Shown one piece after another: positions 24,993 to 35,080 of a DNA stretch of 64,000 bases (positions within the stretch are counted from its first letter, which is position 1; each line of letters begins with the position of its first letter). The translations under genes and the position numbers were made by a program. The notes below the pieces were generated by a model. The model worked only from the letters and a program-made list of their open reading frames with translations, did not search any database and was not told where the DNA came from. Where the stretch lies: assembly GCF_900106525.1 (NCBI RefSeq), contig NZ_FNOG01000003.1, positions 569,987 to 633,986 of the forward strand. Direction: 5' to 3'. The DNA is from Lysobacter enzymogenes. GTDB taxonomy: Bacteria > Pseudomonadota > Gammaproteobacteria > Xanthomonadales > Xanthomonadaceae.

Positions 24993-26021
24993 TCAGGCGT
25001 CGTCGCGCTCGCCGCCGGCGCCGCGGGTGCGCCGGGCGATCGCGTCGAGCTGCTTGAAGCGCGCGGCGTTCTTGCGCCAGCTGCGGTTGTCCATCAGCGG
25101 GGTGCCGGAGGAGTATTCGCCGGGTTCGCGGATCGAGCTGGTCACCAGGCTCATCGCGGTGACGGTGACCTTGTCGCAGACCTCCAGGTGGCCCAGCACG
25201 CCGGCGCCGCCGCCGATCAGGCAGTAGCGGCCGATTTTCGCGCTGCCGGCCGCGGCCGAGCAGCCGGCCATGGCGCTGTGCGCGCCGATGTGGACGTTGT
25301 GGCCGATCTGGATCTGGTTATCCAGGCGCACGTCTTCCTCGAGCACGGTGTCCTCGATGGCGCCGCGGTCGATGGTGGTGTTGGCGCCGATCTCGCAGTC
25401 GTCGCCGACCAGGACCCCGCCGAGCTGCGGCACCTTGAGCCAGCGGCCGGACTCCATCGCCAGGCCGAAGCCGTCGGCGCCGAGCACCGCGCCGGGATGG
25501 ATCAGCACGCGCTTGCCCAGCCGCACCCGGGTCACCAGGGTGACGCGTGCGACCAGTTCGCAGCCTTCGCCGACGATGCAGTCCTCGCCGATCACGCAGC
25601 CCGGGCCGAGCACCGCGCCGGCCTCGACGCGGCTGCGCGCGCCGATGCTGACGAACGCGCCGACGTGGGCGAGCGGGGAGATTTCGGCGCTGGGATCGAT
25701 CGCGGCGGAGGCATGAATGCCGGCCGGGCGTTCGGGCCGGGGTTCGAACAGCGCGGAGATCTTGGCGAAGGCCGCGTAGGGATCGCGCGCGATCAGCGCG
25801 GTGCCGGCGTAGCCGGCGGCCGCGTCCTCGCGCATCACCACCACGCCGGCGGTGCTGGTGTCGAGTTGCGAGCGGTATTTGGGGTTGGCCAGGAACGCCA
25901 GCTGCGTCGGCCCGGCCTTGGCCAGGGTGCCCACGCCGCCGACCCGGACCTCGCCGTCGCCGTGCAGGCCGAGCGCGAAACGCTCGGCCAGTTCGCGCGC
26001 GCTGTGCGCCTGGATGTCCAC
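24993..26021 (-). CDS. lpxD: UDP-3-O-(3-hydroxyacyl)glucosamine N-acyltransferase
   Basis: LpxD adds the second 3-hydroxyacyl chain, to the amino group of UDP-3-O-acylglucosamine. The 342-residue protein has the N-terminal uridine-binding domain (to about 95), with LAFLANPKY near 40. The beta-helix hexapeptide repeats follow (about 100-300), with IGHNVHIGAHSAMAG, whose His is the likely catalytic base. A helical C terminus closes the protein. The start is uncertain. The GTG at 26021 is 26 bases after the bamA stop and lacks a clear ribosome binding site, and a CTG overlapping the bamA stop (26051) is the alternative. No skp gene lies between bamA and lpxD. Confidence 0.94.
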   Translation of the reverse strand: MDIQAHSARELAERFALGLHGDGEVRVGGVGTLAKAGPTQLAFLANPKYRSQLDTSTAGVVVMREDAAAGYAGTALIARDPYAAFAKISALFEPRPERPAGIHASAAIDPSAEISPLAHVGAFVSIGARSRVEAGAVLGPGCVIGEDCIVGEGCELVARVTLVTRVRLGKRVLIHPGAVLGADGFGLAMESGRWLKVPQLGGVLVGDDCEIGANTTIDRGAIEDTVLEEDVRLDNQIQIGHNVHIGAHSAMAGCSAAAGSAKIGRYCLIGGGAGVLGHLEVCDKVTVTAMSLVTSSIREPGEYSSGTPLMDNRSWRKNAARFKQLDAIARRTRGAGGERDDA

Positions 26022-26047
26022 GTCGGCGTGCTGCGGCGCGGCCGCGC

Positions 26048-28516
26048 TCAGAACGTGCCGCCGAAGGTGAACTGCAGGCGCTCGAGTTCGTCGCCGCGGC
26101 CGGTCTTCTTGCCGTTGACGTCGAGCACGTCGTCCTGCTTCTTGAACGGGAACGCGTAGCTGATCGAGATCGGGCCCATCGGCGAGCGCCACATCATCGC
26201 GATGCCGGCCGAAGCGCGCAGCTCGCCCGCGTCGAAGGAGTCGTAGTCCTTGTACACGTTGCCGAAGTCGACGAACGCCGACACGCGCGCGGCCGGGGTG
26301 TCGAGCAGGGTCGGGAAGTACATTTCCAGCGAGCCGGTGGTCTTGAACGCGCCGCCCAGCGGCTGCGCGTAGGTGCCGTTGTTGGAGGCTTCGCGCGGGC
26401 CCAGGGTGTTGTCGGTGAAGCCGCGCACCGAGCGCACGCCGCCGGCGTAGAAGTTCTCGAAGAACGGCAGGCCGGTGGCGGTGATGGTCTCGGGCGGCAG
26501 CGGGCCGTTGGGACCGTCGCGGTCGATCACGCGGCTGGTGTCCTTGCCGTAGCTGTCGCCGTAGCCCAGTTCGGCGCGGGTGTTGAGCACCAGGTGGCGC
26601 GACAGCGGCCAGAACTTGGAGAAGCTGTAGTTGATCTTGTAGTACTCGACCGTCGAGCCCGGCAGGGTCGCTTCCAGCCACAGGCGCTGCTGGGTGCCGG
26701 CGGTCGGGGTCAGCGCGTGGTTGAGGCTGTTGCGGCCCCAGCCGATCTGCGCGCGCCAGGCGTGGAAGGTCTGGCGGCCGAGCGCGTCGAGGTAGTCGAC
26801 GATGCTCTGCGGGGTGTAGCTGCGGCCGATCAGGATCTCGTTGCTGTCGATGCCGACCAGGCCGGTGATGGCGTCGGTTTCCGTCAGCGGAATGCCCAGC
26901 ACCACCTGCGCGGTGCCGTTGGTGGTCGAGTACTGCGCGGTGTTGAAGTCGGAGTAGTCGAGCTTGCGCCAGGACAGGTTGTAGCCCAGCGAGACGCCGT
27001 CGTCGGTGAAGTAGGGGTTGGTGTAGGAGAAGTCGAAGCGCTCTTGGTAGTAGCTGCGCTGCGCCTGCACCGACACGCGGTTGCCGCTGCCGAGGAAGTT
27101 GTTCTGCGACAGCTGGATCTGCGTGGTCAGCTTGCCCAGCTGCGAATAGCCCAGGCCGAACACGAAGCTGCCCGAAGTGGTTTCCTTCAGGTTGTAGATC
27201 ACGTCGACCTGGTCGTTGCTGCCGGGCACCGGCTTGCTCTCGACGTCGACGGTTTCGAAGTAGCCCAGGCCCTGCAGGCGGATCTTGGAGCGGTCGATCG
27301 CCGCCTGCGAATACCAGGTGCCTTCGAACTGGCGCATCTCGCGGCGCAAGACTTCGTCGCCGGTGCGCGTGTTGCCCTTGAAGACGACCCGGCGCACGTT
27401 GACGCGCGGGCCCGGCACCACCTGCATGTTGATGCCGACGGTCTTGTTTTCGCGGTTGATGTCCGGGATCGGATTGACCTGGGCGAAGGCGTAGCCGACG
27501 TTGCCCAGGGTCGCGGTGATCGCGTCGGAGCTGATTTCCAGCAGGCGCCGCGAGAAGATCTGCTCGGGCTTGACGATGACCAGCTTCTCGATGTCTTCCT
27601 TCGGCAGGACCGTGTCGCCGGTGACCTGCACGCTGGAGATCTTGTACTGGTCGCCCTCGGTCAGGCCGGCGGTGAGGAACATGTCCTGGCGGTCGGGGCT
27701 GATCGAGACCTGGGTCGAGTCGATGGCGAAATCGACGTAGCCGCGGTCGAGGTAGTAGGCGTTGAGCTTTTCCAGATCGCCGGAGAGCTTCTCGCGCGAG
27801 TACTGGTCGTCGCGGCGGTACCAGCTCAGCCAGTTGTGCTCGCGCGACTCCCAGCTGTTGAGGATGTCCTTCTGCTCGAACTTGTCGTTGCCGATCAGGT
27901 TGATGTGGCGGATCTTGGCCGCCTTGCCTTCCTTGACGTTGATCGTGATGTCGACGCGGTTGCGGTCCAGCCGCGACACGGTCGGGGTGATCTCGACGTT
28001 GTACTTGCCGCGGTTGTTGTACTGGCGCGCCAAGTCCTGGGTGACCTTGTCCAGCGCCAGCCGGTCGAAGGTTTCGCCTTCGGCCAGGCCGATGTCCTTC
28101 AGGCCCTTGAGCAGGTCGTCGGACTTGATGTCCTTGTTGCCGCTCAGGGTGAGCTTGTTGATCGCCGGGCGCTCGGCCACGGTCACCACCAGGATGTTGC
28201 CCTGGCGGTCCAGATGCACGTCTTCGAAGAAACCGGTCTTGTACAGCGCGCGGATGGCGTCGCCGGCCTTGGCGCTGTCCATGGTGTCGCCGCGCTCGAC
28301 CGGCAGGTAGGTGAAGACCGTACCGGCGGAAATGCGCTGCAGGCCGTCGATGCGGATGTCGCTGACGGTGAACGAACCGGCCGCCGGCGTCTTGGCGCCG
28401 CCTCCCAGCGCGAACGGATCGGCGGACTGCGCCATCGCGGGAATCGCCGGGGCCGAGGTCATTGCCGTGGCAAGGGCGAGGGCGAGCAGGCGGCGATTAG
28501 GAATTCGCGTCATCAT
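26048..28516 (-). CDS. bamA: outer-membrane protein assembly factor BamA
   Basis: BamA is the Omp85 core of the complex that folds beta-barrel proteins into the outer membrane. The 822-residue protein has a signal peptide (about 1-30, AMAQ), five POTRA domains (about 48-450) starting at FTVSDIRIDGLQRISAGTVF, and a C-terminal 16-strand barrel. The barrel contains the VRGF lid motif (GVRSVRGFTDNTLGP near 690) and ends with Phe as the assembly signal. It follows rseP by 117 bases and precedes lpxD, the standard order. Tandem ATGs at the start give a one-codon ambiguity. Confidence 0.98.
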   Translation of the reverse strand: MMTRIPNRRLLALALATAMTSAPAIPAMAQSADPFALGGGAKTPAAGSFTVSDIRIDGLQRISAGTVFTYLPVERGDTMDSAKAGDAIRALYKTGFFEDVHLDRQGNILVVTVAERPAINKLTLSGNKDIKSDDLLKGLKDIGLAEGETFDRLALDKVTQDLARQYNNRGKYNVEITPTVSRLDRNRVDITINVKEGKAAKIRHINLIGNDKFEQKDILNSWESREHNWLSWYRRDDQYSREKLSGDLEKLNAYYLDRGYVDFAIDSTQVSISPDRQDMFLTAGLTEGDQYKISSVQVTGDTVLPKEDIEKLVIVKPEQIFSRRLLEISSDAITATLGNVGYAFAQVNPIPDINRENKTVGINMQVVPGPRVNVRRVVFKGNTRTGDEVLRREMRQFEGTWYSQAAIDRSKIRLQGLGYFETVDVESKPVPGSNDQVDVIYNLKETTSGSFVFGLGYSQLGKLTTQIQLSQNNFLGSGNRVSVQAQRSYYQERFDFSYTNPYFTDDGVSLGYNLSWRKLDYSDFNTAQYSTTNGTAQVVLGIPLTETDAITGLVGIDSNEILIGRSYTPQSIVDYLDALGRQTFHAWRAQIGWGRNSLNHALTPTAGTQQRLWLEATLPGSTVEYYKINYSFSKFWPLSRHLVLNTRAELGYGDSYGKDTSRVIDRDGPNGPLPPETITATGLPFFENFYAGGVRSVRGFTDNTLGPREASNNGTYAQPLGGAFKTTGSLEMYFPTLLDTPAARVSAFVDFGNVYKDYDSFDAGELRASAGIAMMWRSPMGPISISYAFPFKKQDDVLDVNGKKTGRGDELERLQFTFGGTF

Positions 28517-28633
28517 TACGTCCGTTGGGGGCTGGTTTGCCGCGCTAAGGCGCTGGCAGGGGGCGAAGCGGGCTGGGGAAGCGTGCTTGGAAAGGGCGTG
28601 GGCGAAGCGTAGGAGCGAGCGTCAGGCCGGCAT

Positions 28634-29992
28634 TCAGCGCACCAGGTTGTTCAAGATGTCGTTGTAGAACGCCAGGCCCATGAGGCTCGCGATCAACGCC
28701 AGGCCGACGAAATGCCCGGCCGCCATGGCGCGCTCGCTGACCGGGCTGCCTTTAACAAGCTCGATAAGGTAATACAGCAGGTGTCCGCCGTCCAAGATCG
28801 GGATCGGCAGCAGGTTCAGGATGCCCAGGCTCAGCGAGAGCATGGCCAGCAGCTGCAGGTACCAGGCCAGGCCGTTGTTGGCGTAGGCGTTGGCGGCGCG
28901 GCCGATGGTGACCGGGCCGGCCACGGTGTTCTGCAGCGAGACCCGGCCGGTGAAGGCGCGGCCGATCATCGCGTACAGCTCGCCGGCCTGGTGCCAGCTC
29001 TCGCGCAGGGCGGCCGGCACCGCGTCCAGCGGGCCGTAGCGCAGCACCGCGTCGCGTTTGGGCGCGGCCGGGGTCGCCGGCTCGATGCCGAAGCCCCAGA
29101 ACTCCTTGCCGTCGCGCTGGAGCCGTGCCGGCTGGATTTCCAGTGCCAGGCGGTCGCCGTTGCGCTGGACTTCGATCATGGCCTTGCCGCCGCGCTGGCC
29201 GAGCCGGTCGATCGCGGCCGGCAGGTCGTTCCAGCTCGGGATCGGGTCGCCGTCCAGGGCGGTGATGCGGTCGCCCTCGGCCAGGATGCGCCAGGCCGGA
29301 TCGTCCGGCACGACCCGGCCGATCACCGCCGGGACCAGTTCGTGGCGGCCGCTCAGGCCGATGGCCTGGACCGCGCGGCGCTCGTCGATGACCGCCGGCA
29401 GGCGCGACAGGCGCAGGGTGCGGACCAGCTCGCTGCCGTTTTCGGCGCGGACCTTGACCGGCACGTCCTCGCGGTCGAGGGCGTGCGGGATCAGCGCCAT
29501 CTGCACCTCGCTCCAGGTCGGAGTGGCGCGCGCGCCGATGGATTCGATGGTGTCGCCGTGGCGCAGCCCAGACTCGGCGGCGATGCCGGCGCTGGCGCCG
29601 ACCACCGGGGCGAAATCGGGCCGGCCGATCACGAACATGCCCCACAGGAACGCCACGCACAGGATCAAATTGGCGACCGGGCCGGCGGCGACGATCGCGA
29701 TGCGCTGCCACACCGGCTTGCGGTTGAAGGCGTAGGGCTGCAGCGCTTCGCCGATCTCGAACTCGCGCTCGTCGAGCATCTTGACGTAGCCGCCCAGCGG
29801 GATGCGGCCGATCGCGTATTCGGTGCCGTCCTTGCCGACCCGCATGAACAGCGGTTTGCCGAAGCCGACCGAGAAGCGCAGGACCTTGACCCCGCAACGG
29901 CGGGCGACCCAGAAATGGCCGAATTCGTGGAAGGTCACCAGCAAACCGATGCTGATGATCAGCCACCACAGGGAGCCCAGGATTTCGCTCAT
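28634..29992 (-). CDS. rseP: RIP metalloprotease RseP
   Basis: RseP is the inner-membrane site-2 protease that cuts anti-sigma factors such as RseA after DegS and releases the envelope-stress sigma factor. The 452-residue protein has the zinc motif HEFGH near 23 in the first transmembrane segment. Two central PDZ domains (about 115-310) follow, then the second active-site motif NLLPIPILDGGHL near 400 with the third zinc ligand Asp. The start at 29992 gives the normal N terminus. It lies 16 bases after dxr. Confidence 0.97.
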   Translation of the reverse strand: MSEILGSLWWLIISIGLLVTFHEFGHFWVARRCGVKVLRFSVGFGKPLFMRVGKDGTEYAIGRIPLGGYVKMLDEREFEIGEALQPYAFNRKPVWQRIAIVAAGPVANLILCVAFLWGMFVIGRPDFAPVVGASAGIAAESGLRHGDTIESIGARATPTWSEVQMALIPHALDREDVPVKVRAENGSELVRTLRLSRLPAVIDERRAVQAIGLSGRHELVPAVIGRVVPDDPAWRILAEGDRITALDGDPIPSWNDLPAAIDRLGQRGGKAMIEVQRNGDRLALEIQPARLQRDGKEFWGFGIEPATPAAPKRDAVLRYGPLDAVPAALRESWHQAGELYAMIGRAFTGRVSLQNTVAGPVTIGRAANAYANNGLAWYLQLLAMLSLSLGILNLLPIPILDGGHLLYYLIELVKGSPVSERAMAAGHFVGLALIASLMGLAFYNDILNNLVR

Positions 29993-30008
29993 GGCCGGAT
30001 CAGGCTCG

Positions 30009-31193
30009 TCAGGGTCGGGCAGCGCGGCCGATCGCCTGCTCGGCGCGGCGACGGGCCTGGACATCGGCCTCGCGCAGCGCCGCCAGCGAGCTGGCCGGGG
30101 TGGGCGGGAGCGCGGCGAGGGTATCCTCGACCAGCGCGGGAATCGCTAGGAAGCCTACGCGCCGCTGAAGAAAGGCTGAAACGGCCACTTCGTTGGCGGC
30201 GTTGAGCGTGGCCGGCGCGGTGCCGCCCGCGGCCAGGGCCTGGAAGGCCAGGCGCAGGCAGGGGAAGGCGTCCAGGTCGGGCGGTTCGAACTCGAGCTTG
30301 CCGTGGGCCAGCAGGTCCAGCCCGGCCACGCCCGACTCGATCCGCCGCGGCCAGCCGAAGCCGACCGCCAGCGAGGTGCGCATGTCCGGCAGGCCGAGCT
30401 GGGCCAGGGTCGAGCCGTCGACGAACTCGACCAGCGAATGGACCAGACTCTGCGGGTGCACCAGCACCTCGATCGGCAGCCCCGGGCGGCCGAACAGGTG
30501 GTGGGCCTCGATCACTTCCAGGCCCTTGTTCATCAGCGTGGCCGAGTCGACCGAGATCTTCGGGCCCATCGACCACTTCGGGTGGGCGACCGCCTGTTCG
30601 GGCGTGACCTCGCCCAATTGGGAACGTGTACGCCCGCGGAACGGCCCGCCCGAGGCGGTCAGCAGGATCCGCCGCAGCCCGGCGTGGGCGTGGGCGTCGG
30701 GCAGGCACTGGAAGATCGCGTTGTGCTCGCTGTCGATCGGCACGATGCAGGCGCCGGCCTCGTGCGCGGCGCGCATCAGCAGTTCGCCGGCCAACACCAG
30801 CGATTCCTTGTTGGCCAGCAGCAGGCGCTTGCCGGCGCGCGCGGCGGCCAGGGTCGAATCCAGGCCGGCGGCGCCGACGATCGCGGCGACCACGGTGTCG
30901 CAGGCGTCGGAGCCGACCAGGTCGTCCAGCGCCTGGCTGCCGCAGTGCGCCTGCGTGTCCAGGCCGCGCGCGCGCAGGCCCTCGCGCAGCGCGTCGAAGC
31001 CGGCGGCATCGGCGATCACCGCGTGTTCGGGGCGGTGGCGCTCGCACAGCGCCAGCAGCGCCTCGACCTTGCCGCCGGCGGCGAGCACGCTCGCGCTCAG
31101 CGCCTGCGGGTGGCGGGCGATCACGTCCAGCGCCGAAGCGCCGATGGAACCGGTGGCGCCGAGCACGGCGACCTTGCGCGAAGGCAGCGTCAT
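30009..31193 (-). CDS. dxr: 1-deoxy-D-xylulose 5-phosphate reductoisomerase
   Basis: Dxr converts DXP to 2-C-methylerythritol 4-phosphate with NADPH, the committed step of the MEP isoprenoid pathway. The 394-residue protein has the N-terminal Rossmann motif [19 protein letters not shown] near 125, and the metal and substrate segment [14 protein letters not shown] near 150. The flexible loop with [23 protein letters not shown] near 210 is also present. The gene starts four bases after the cdsA stop and is followed by rseP. Confidence 0.97.
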   Translation of the reverse strand: MTLPSRKVAVLGATGSIGASALDVIARHPQALSASVLAAGGKVEALLALCERHRPEHAVIADAAGFDALREGLRARGLDTQAHCGSQALDDLVGSDACDTVVAAIVGAAGLDSTLAAARAGKRLLLANKESLVLAGELLMRAAHEAGACIVPIDSEHNAIFQCLPDAHAHAGLRRILLTASGGPFRGRTRSQLGEVTPEQAVAHPKWSMGPKISVDSATLMNKGLEVIEAHHLFGRPGLPIEVLVHPQSLVHSLVEFVDGSTLAQLGLPDMRTSLAVGFGWPRRIESGVAGLDLLAHGKLEFEPPDLDAFPCLRLAFQALAAGGTAPATLNAANEVAVSAFLQRRVGFLAIPALVEDTLAALPPTPASSLAALREADVQARRRAEQAIGRAARP

Positions 31194-31197
31194 CGGC

Positions 31198-32052
31198 TCA
31201 GAACCCGAAAATGGCCTTGCCCAGGGCGAACACCGGCAGCGCGGCGAGCACGCCGTCGATGCGGTCGAGCACGCCGCCGTGGCCCGGAATCAGGTGGCCG
31301 GAATCCTTGACCCCGGCATGGCGCTTGAGCAGGCTCTCGAACAGGTCGCCGACCACCGAGAACAGCACCGCGACCAGCGACACCACCGCCACCCAGGGCA
31401 GTTGCGCGACGGTCGCGCCGGCCAGCAGCGACAGGCCGACGCCGGCTGCGACGCCGGCGACGGCGCCGCCGATCAGGCCTTCGACGGTCTTGTTCGGGCT
31501 GACCCGCGGGGCCAGCTTGAGCATGCCGAACTTGCGCCCGGCGAAATACGCGCCCGAGTCGGCCGCCCACACCACCGCCAGCGCGGTCAGCAGCCACCAG
31601 TGGCCGTTGGGGCCGTCGGCGTGGATCCAGGTCAGCGCGCACCAGGCCGGGATCACGCTCAGCGCGGCCGCGGCCAGCTTGAACATGCGCGCATAGGTGC
31701 GGTGGTCGCTGGCGAAGTTGAAGCGCTGCAGCCACAGCAGCGCCAGCAGCCACCAGATCACCCCGACCAGGGAGGCGATCTTGAACAGCACCATCGATGG
31801 CGCCTGGGCCGGGTCGCCGGCGCCGCCGCCGCGCGAGGCCCACACGATCGCCACCATCAGCGCCATGTGCACCACCAGCAGCACGGTGCGCGAGAGGGTG
31901 TCCTCGATCTCGGCCAGGTCGAACCACTCCCACAGCCCGGCCAGGAACACCACCGCGGCCGCGGCGATCATCCACGGGGTCGGCAGCAGCAAGATCGCGG
32001 CGATCGCCACGGGAGCCATCACCAGCGCGGCAATCAGGCGGGTTTGGGTCAT
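31198..32052 (-). CDS. cdsA: phosphatidate cytidylyltransferase
   Basis: CdsA makes CDP-diacylglycerol from CTP and phosphatidate at the inner membrane, the precursor of all phospholipids. The 284-residue protein has about eight transmembrane segments. The family signature lies near residues 190-270 ([12 protein letters not shown], then [34 protein letters not shown]) and contains the Asp residues that bind metal. The start overlaps the uppS stop by four bases, indicating coupling. Confidence 0.97.
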   Translation of the reverse strand: MTQTRLIAALVMAPVAIAAILLLPTPWMIAAAAVVFLAGLWEWFDLAEIEDTLSRTVLLVVHMALMVAIVWASRGGGAGDPAQAPSMVLFKIASLVGVIWWLLALLWLQRFNFASDHRTYARMFKLAAAALSVIPAWCALTWIHADGPNGHWWLLTALAVVWAADSGAYFAGRKFGMLKLAPRVSPNKTVEGLIGGAVAGVAAGVGLSLLAGATVAQLPWVAVVSLVAVLFSVVGDLFESLLKRHAGVKDSGHLIPGHGGVLDRIDGVLAALPVFALGKAIFGF

Positions 32053-32816
32053 TCAACGGTCTCGTTGGTCTGGGACGCGATCTGCGCCCCGGTCAGGCCG
32101 AAGCGGCGTTCGCGCCCGGCGAACTCGTCCAGCGCGCGCTGCAGCATGGCCGCGTCGAGCTCGGGCCACAGCGCTTCGGTGAACCACAGTTCGGTGTAGG
32201 CCAGCTGCCACAGCAGGAAGTTGCTGATGCGGGTGTCGCCGCCGGTGCGGATGAATAGGTCCGGCGGCGGCAGGTCGGCCAGGCACATGCGCGCGGACAG
32301 CAGGCCTTCGTCGATGGCCTCCGGCGCCAGCCGCCCGGCGGCCACGTCCTGGGCCAGCGAGCGCGCGGCCTGGGCGATGTCCCAGCGCCCGCCGTAGCTG
32401 GCGGCGATGGTCAGGTGCAGCACGGTGTTGGCCTGGGTCTGGCGCTCGGCCGCGGCCATGCGTTCGCGGATCTTGTCGGAGAAGCGGTCGCGCTCGCCGA
32501 TGAAGCGCACGCGCACGCCGCGCCGGTGCAGTTCCTCGACCTCGCGCTCCAGCGCGTTGAGGAACAGCTTCATCAGGCCGCCGACCTCGTCCTCGGGCCG
32601 GCCCCAGTTTTCGCTGGAGAAGGCGAACAGGGTCAGCGCCTGGACGCCGCGCGCGATGCAGAAATCGATGCAGACGTTGACCGCGCGCGCGCCGGCGCGG
32701 TGGCCGATGATGCGCGGACGGCGCCGGCGCTCGGCCCAGCGGCCGTTGCCGTCCATGATGACGGCGAGATGGCGCGGGATGCGTGCGGGCGCGGCGGTGG
32801 CGGGCTCGGAAGGCAT
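32049..32816 (-). CDS. uppS: undecaprenyl diphosphate synthase (cis-prenyltransferase)
   Basis: UppS condenses isopentenyl diphosphate onto farnesyl diphosphate to make the C55 carrier for peptidoglycan and O-antigen. The 255-residue protein has HLAVIMDGNGRWAERR with the catalytic Asp near 22, HRAGARAV near 40, LTLFAFSSENWGRP near 65, and the C-terminal PDLFIRTGGDTRISNFLLWQ near 195. It is the first gene of the uppS-cdsA-dxr-rseP run. The 155 bases between it and frr show no gene. Confidence 0.97.
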   Translation of the reverse strand: MPSEPATAAPARIPRHLAVIMDGNGRWAERRRRPRIIGHRAGARAVNVCIDFCIARGVQALTLFAFSSENWGRPEDEVGGLMKLFLNALEREVEELHRRGVRVRFIGERDRFSDKIRERMAAAERQTQANTVLHLTIAASYGGRWDIAQAARSLAQDVAAGRLAPEAIDEGLLSARMCLADLPPPDLFIRTGGDTRISNFLLWQLAYTELWFTEALWPELDAAMLQRALDEFAGRERRFGLTGAQIASQTNETVE

Positions 32817-32971
32817 GGCGCCGATGACGGAAACCTCAGGCGGGAAGGACGGGCGAGGAAGCGGCCCGGCGCGCCGCGGCGCGCGGGCCGGCGGCGAGCC
32901 GGTCGCGGCAGGCCGGGGGACTGGACCCGCGCGCGGCGCGGAAGTTCAGTGCCGGACCGCCGCGCACGGCG

Positions 32972-33529
32972 TCAGACCGCCATGAGTTCCTGTTCCTTGG
33001 CCTTGACCACGCCGTCGACGTCCTTGATCGCGTTGTCGGTGATCTTCTGGATGTCGCCCTCGAAGCCGCGCAGCTCGTCCTCGGTGACCTTCTTGTCCTT
33101 GAGCAGTTCCTTGGCCTGGTGGATCGCGTCGCGGCGGATGTTGCGGATCGCGACCTTGGCGTTCTCGCTCTCGCTGTGCACGACCTTGGTCAGCTCCTTG
33201 CGGCGCTCTTCGGTCAGCGCCGGCAGGTTGATGCGGATCACCGTGCCGGCCGTGTTCGGGGTCAGGCCCAGGTCGGAGGCGAGGATGGCCTTCTCGACCG
33301 CGCCGACGATCTGCTTCTCCCACGGGGTGATGGTGAGGGTGCGCGCGTCGCTGACCTGGACGCTGGCGACCTGGTTCAACGGCATCTCCGAACCGTGGTA
33401 GTTGACCTTCAGGTGGTCGACCAGCGCGGTGGAGGCGCGGCCGGTGCGGACCTTGGTCAGATCGTGGCGGAAGGCTTCCACGCTCTTGGCCATGCGGTTC
33501 TGTGCGTCTTTCTTGATGTCGTTGAGCAT
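32972..33529 (-). CDS. frr: ribosome recycling factor
   Basis: Frr works with EF-G to split post-termination ribosomes. The 185-residue protein matches the family length. It has the N-terminal helix MLNDIKKDAQNRMAKSVEAF, the RTGRASTALVDHL segment near 30, and the C-terminal helices with RRDAIHQAKELLKDK. The start at 33529 is preceded by AAAGGA and GGAG. In relatives frr follows pyrH directly. Here a 4-kb block lies between them, and frr has its own -10-like TATAAT upstream. Confidence 0.97.
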   Translation of the reverse strand: MLNDIKKDAQNRMAKSVEAFRHDLTKVRTGRASTALVDHLKVNYHGSEMPLNQVASVQVSDARTLTITPWEKQIVGAVEKAILASDLGLTPNTAGTVIRINLPALTEERRKELTKVVHSESENAKVAIRNIRRDAIHQAKELLKDKKVTEDELRGFEGDIQKITDNAIKDVDGVVKAKEQELMAV

Positions 33530-33883
33530 CGCCGGCTCCGGTCCTTTCGTAACGGTAACTGCAAGGGTAATCGCGGGATTATATGGGCTCGGGCCGGTTT
33601 TGCGGACCACGTCGGCCGCAGGCGGGGCCGCGCGGGCGCGCGCCGGGGCGGCGCGCAGGCGTCGCGAGCGGCGCAAAAGCGGCGTTTACGCGGGCGCAAA
33701 CGGGTGCGGCCCGGCGTCGTGTGAGGCGCGTCAGGGCGCGCGGATCGCTGCGATGGGGCGAGATCCGCGGGCGCCGCGGGTGCTCCGGGGCGCTGCGGCG
33801 ATCACGGTTTGGCGGGCGTCGGCCAGGCTTGGGCGCAGGGCCGCGGCGCGGGGCCGGCCCGCGCTGCATTGCAACATCGGGGC
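33530..33883 (-). promoter_or_regulatory. frr upstream region with a consensus -10 box
   Basis: No gene is visible in these 354 bases. On the minus strand a perfect TATAAT occupies 33583-33578, predicting a transcript start near 33571 and a leader of about 42 bases before frr. No good -35 is found at 16 to 18 bases spacing. An independent frr promoter fits the separation of frr from pyrH. Confidence 0.5.
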
Positions 33884-35080
33884 TCAGCCGCGCGGGTCGT
33901 GGCTGTGCTGGCGCGGGTGGTCGTGACGCTCGCGCTCGCGTTCGCGCGCCTGGGCGAGGCGGTCGGCCTCGTCGTCGTGGCTGTGGGCGTGACCGGCGTG
34001 GTCGTGGCCGGCGCAGGCGTGCTGCTTGTCGTGGTCGTGATCGTGGCCGCCGTGGTCATGGCCATGATCGTGACCTTCGTGGTCGTGATCGTGGTCGTGA
34101 CCGGCATGCCCATGATCGTGCCCGCCGTGCGCCCGCGCCGCGTGGCCGTGCGGCGCGCGGTCGTGGCGGTCGTGCTCGCAGGCGCCGCCGTGCTCGACCT
34201 GCAGGGTCGGGTGGTTGATGTTGAAGCGCCGGTCCAGCTCGCGGTTGAGCGTGTCGATGAACACGTCGTGGTCGCGATCGTCCGGACGCACGATGTGCGC
34301 GGTCATCGCGATCTCGCCCGCGCCCAGCGACCAGATGTGCACGTGATGGACCGCGAGCACGCCGGGCTGGGCCAGCAGCAGCGCTTCGACTTCGCCGCGG
34401 TCGATGTTCGAAGGCACCGCGTCCATCGCTGCGTTGAAGCTCTCGCGCAGCAGGCCGAACGCGCCGGCCGCGACCACTGCGCCGATCAGCAGGGCGATCG
34501 CCGGATCCAGCCATTCCCAGCCGGTCAGCCACATGCCCGCGCCGGCCAGCACCGCCGCCAGCGAGACCGCGGCGTCGGCCATCAGGTGCAAGAACGCGCC
34601 GCGGCGGTTGAGGTCGTGGTCGTGGCCGTCGCGCACCATCCACGCCGCGCCGAGATTGACCGCGATGCCGAGCGCGGCGACCAGAATCACCGGCAGCGCC
34701 GGAATCTGCGGCGGCGCATCGAAGCGGCGGATCGCCTCCCACGCCAGCGCGCCGGAGAAGCCCACCACGAGCAATGCATTGGCCAACGGCGACAGCAGGG
34801 TGGCGCGGCGCCAGCCGTAGGTGTGGCGGTCGGTCGGCAGGCGCTGGGCCAGCACCGCCGCGCCCCAGGCCAGGCCCAGGCCGAGCACGTCGCCGAGGTT
34901 GTGCAGCGCGTCCGACAACAGCGCCAGCGAATTGGTCCAGAAGCCGTAGCCGGCTTCCAGCGCGGTGTAGGCCAGGTTGATCAGGGTCACCACCGCGAAC
35001 GCGCGGGTGCCGCTTTGCAGGCCGTGGTGGTGGCCGTGGCCGCCGTGGGAATGACCGTGGGAATGGCTGTGCGAGTGCAT
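33884..35080 (-). CDS. cation diffusion facilitator (zinc/cobalt-type) with a long His-rich tail
   Basis: The 398-residue inner-membrane exporter moves Zn2+ or similar divalent metals out in exchange for protons. It starts with a His/Gly-rich segment (1-20). Six transmembrane helices follow, with the metal site Asp residues in LLSDALHNLGD near 60 and HLMADAAVS near 165. Then comes a cytosolic CDF dimerisation domain (about 215-300) with HVHIWSLG. From about residue 300 to the end, nearly 100 residues are dominated by His, Asp and Gly, with Cys at two places. Family members usually stop near residue 310, so this tail is unusual and probably binds metal. The coding DNA of the tail is a GC-rich imperfect repeat. 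Confidence 0.9.
   Translation of the reverse strand: MHSHSHSHGHSHGGHGHHHGLQSGTRAFAVVTLINLAYTALEAGYGFWTNSLALLSDALHNLGDVLGLGLAWGAAVLAQRLPTDRHTYGWRRATLLSPLANALLVVGFSGALAWEAIRRFDAPPQIPALPVILVAALGIAVNLGAAWMVRDGHDHDLNRRGAFLHLMADAAVSLAAVLAGAGMWLTGWEWLDPAIALLIGAVVAAGAFGLLRESFNAAMDAVPSNIDRGEVEALLLAQPGVLAVHHVHIWSLGAGEIAMTAHIVRPDDRDHDVFIDTLNRELDRRFNINHPTLQVEHGGACEHDRHDRAPHGHAARAHGGHDHGHAGHDHDHDHEGHDHGHDHGGHDHDHDKQHACAGHDHAGHAHSHDDEADRLAQARERERERHDHPRQHSHDPRG

Noticed and set aside
33884-34180. The GTGGTCGTG-rich stretch as a non-coding repeat or regulatory array
   Set aside because: It is the coding sequence of the His-rich tail of the CDF exporter on the minus strand and stays in frame throughout.
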